From positions 62,001-126,000 of the forward strand of contig NZ_OY776574.1 of the NCBI RefSeq assembly GCF_963675815.1: a stretch of 64,000 bases of DNA, in the 5' to 3' direction. The position numbers and the translations under genes were made by a program. This stretch comes from an uncultured Desulfuromusa sp. (GTDB lineage: Bacteria; Desulfobacterota; Desulfuromonadia; Desulfuromonadales; Geopsychrobacteraceae). Positions 62,533-64,000 of the stretch are shown here, piece by piece. Position 1 is the first letter of the stretch. Every line of letters begins with the position of its first letter. The notes under the pieces are model-generated. The model saw nothing but the letters and a program-made list of their open reading frames with translations. It had not been told where the DNA came from and searched no databases.

Positions 62533-63090
62533 ATGGATAAATTACCGGTCAAAGAACGAATTCTGAACACCGCGGACAGACTCTTTTACGAGCAGGGTTA
62601 CCGGGCAACGGGGATTAACCAGATCATCAAGGAAGCGGAAGTGGCAAAAGCCAGCTTCTACCAATATTTCCCGTCGAAAGAGGAACTATGTCGGGAATAT
62701 CTGGAGCAACGCAGTCTCACGGCCAACGCCCGGCAGGAGAGTTTTCTCAATATCGGGGATACCCCTGCCGACCGGATCTGCAACCTGTTCGGAAACATTC
62801 GCCATAACGCACGGACAAATAACTTCAACGGCTGCCCTTTCCTGAACATCTCTGCTGAAATCAACGCACATGAGAGCATCCTCCGGCAAGCGGTCAAACA
62901 GCATAAGAGCCGACTGATCAAGCTGATCAAAAACAAGCTGGCTGACTACCCCGATCAGGATACTCTCGCGGAGATGATCTACGTCATCTATGAGGGAGCC
63001 AACATTGCAGTAAAAAACTACCGCGACCTCTGGCCTGTGGAACGGGCAGAGAAGCTGACCCGGGAGTTAATGACAAGGAAGACAATATGA
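62533..63090 (+). CDS. TetR/AcrR-family regulator, leaderless and autoregulated
   Basis: A 185-residue TetR protein with an N-terminal HTH: ERILNTADRLFYEQGYRATGINQIIKEAEVAKASFYQYFPSKEEL at about 7-52. The C-terminal part contains the TetR_C_33-like block (GCPFLNISAEI). ATG 62533 is placed seven bases after a perfect -10, so the transcript is probably leaderless. The operator in the promoter strongly supports self-repression. The gene overlaps the next one by four bases (ATGA), so the regulator and the QueG-like protein are translated together. Confidence 0.93.
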   Translation: MDKLPVKERILNTADRLFYEQGYRATGINQIIKEAEVAKASFYQYFPSKEELCREYLEQRSLTANARQESFLNIGDTPADRICNLFGNIRHNARTNNFNGCPFLNISAEINAHESILRQAVKQHKSRLIKLIKNKLADYPDQDTLAEMIYVIYEGANIAVKNYRDLWPVERAEKLTRELMTRKTI

Positions 63091-63941
63091 ATTCAGCACA
63101 ATTGCGGACATTGGCAGAAAGAACCGTACACGGAATCGTGGAAACCTCTCCGGTCAACACCCTGAAAGGTTTTGACGAAAGATCATGGGATAGCTCGATC
63201 ATCGGCTTTGCTGCCGGCGACGACCCCCTTTTCGCCTCTTATAAGAAGCTGATTGGCCCATTCTATTGGACTCCAGCTGAAATCATGCAACTGGCTTATC
63301 CCAGTGAAACTTTTTCTGAACACCAGCTGAGTGTCATCTGCTGGATTCTGCCACAGACCGAAAGGACCCTGGTGGACCAGAGAAAAGCAGACAAACTTCC
63401 CGCCTCCAGATGGGTTCACTCCAGGCATTATGGAGAAAAATTCAACGAATATCTGCGGGCCACGGTTCGCGATACTTTCAGAGCCTCAGGAATAAAGGCC
63501 GCAGCTCCAGCCATCACGGAAGGATTCGGTTACCGGGAATCAAAAAAATTCGGGTTGGCTTCAAACTGGTCCGAGCGGCACACGGCGTTTGTCGCCGGAC
63601 TTGGAACATTCGGCCTTTCAGATGGCTTTATCACGGAGCGTGGCAAAGCGGTAAGAATTGGCTCCGTCATTATTAATGCCAAAATCAAACCAGACACAAG
63701 AAAAAACACCTCACACACTGCAAACTGCCTGTGGTACGCAAAGGGAACTTGCGGGGCCTGCATCAAAAGGTGCCCGGTCGATGCCATCACCGCCAAAGGG
63801 CACGACAAAAAAGCCTGTTTCGACTACATTCGGGGCGTGACCGCACCCTATGCCAAAGAGATCCTTGGAGCCTATGAAACGCCATGCGGACTATGCCAGG
63901 TAAAAATTCCCTGCGAAAGACGCAACCCGGTTTCAGGCTGA
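63087..63941 (+). CDS. QueG-like 4Fe-4S ferredoxin-domain protein
   Basis: A 284-residue protein distantly related to epoxyqueuosine reductase QueG. The first part (about 80-200) has GLASNWSERHTAFVAGLGTFGLSDGFIT, the QueG-like segment. The C-terminal region carries two Cys groups: CGACIKRCPVDAI (CxxCxxxCP) and CGLCQVKIPCE, suited to one or two [4Fe-4S] clusters. The QueG RNA-binding C-terminal domain appears absent, so a true tRNA-modification role is doubtful. It overlaps the TetR stop by four bases, so it is probably the regulated target. It is commonly annotated as epoxyqueuosine reductase. Confidence 0.82.
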   Translation: MNSAQLRTLAERTVHGIVETSPVNTLKGFDERSWDSSIIGFAAGDDPLFASYKKLIGPFYWTPAEIMQLAYPSETFSEHQLSVICWILPQTERTLVDQRKADKLPASRWVHSRHYGEKFNEYLRATVRDTFRASGIKAAAPAITEGFGYRESKKFGLASNWSERHTAFVAGLGTFGLSDGFITERGKAVRIGSVIINAKIKPDTRKNTSHTANCLWYAKGTCGACIKRCPVDAITAKGHDKKACFDYIRGVTAPYAKEILGAYETPCGLCQVKIPCERRNPVSG

Positions 63942-64000
63942 GCCACAAACCGCTGCAAATATAATGCGGCAATCAGAGCTCTAAACCAAAGACCGATACC

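Overview
The window reads as a chromosomal segment from an anaerobic, moderate-GC deltaproteobacterium, most likely in the Desulfuromonadales (Pelobacter, Desulfuromusa or Malonomonas type). This placement is an inference from gene content: a molybdopterin enzyme with a one-cluster Fe-S partner, OFA and AAHS transporters, a sigma54-regulated stress operon, several diguanylate cyclases, a three-subunit proton transhydrogenase, a PEP/pyruvate-binding protein of deltaproteobacterial type and a LemA/TPM operon. No rRNA is present. The only RNA gene recognised with confidence is tRNA-Arg(CCG).

Bases 1-10033 look like an accessory gene set for an aromatic or other hydroxylated substrate. It holds the 3' part of a bis-MGD molybdoenzyme resembling acetylene hydratase and catechol dehydroxylases, its small Fe-S partner, two tiny AT-rich ORFs (one a zinc ribbon), an OFA-family transporter, a TetR regulator, an aromatic-acid/H+ symporter, a trigger-factor-like chaperone lacking both the PPIase domain and the ribosome-docking signature, an unknown 124-residue protein and a DAHP synthase. 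Palindromes and terminators separate the units.

Bases 10-16 kb hold a DMT permease interrupted at a run of nine G, a porin, SlyD, a candidate structured RNA with its own U tract, MoaB/MogA, and a decayed integrase/XRE remnant on the 3' side of tRNA-Arg. Bases 16-31 kb hold signalling (GGDEF), SOS mutagenesis (umuDC), fructose bisphosphatase, a crotonase, and a well-formed sigma54 regulon in which a divergent NorR-like activator, CGATATNTCG inverted repeats and a -24/-12 promoter control Dps and a peroxiredoxin. A second SlyD and assorted housekeeping genes follow.

Bases 31-47 kb hold the LemA/TPM operon, TmcAL, SfsA, an acyl-CoA ligase, GrpB, a second GGDEF protein, a SLAC1-type channel, a CoA-disulfide-reductase-like flavoprotein and a pnt operon divergent from an Lrp/AsnC regulator. 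PntB carries two tandem copies of the nucleotide-binding domain III. In both copies the NADP 2'-phosphate-binding K-R-S is replaced by N-(L/V)-D, the most unusual protein feature in the window.

Bases 47-64 kb hold nitrogen-related genes (arginase, SagB-type dehydrogenase, glutamate dehydrogenase), a large PEP/pyruvate-binding protein, a phage-like dNMP kinase, an ABC-F protein behind a short attenuator-like leader, efflux genes, a Gre-type factor with a racemase, a MocR regulator, and a leaderless TetR gene translationally coupled to a QueG-like ferredoxin protein.
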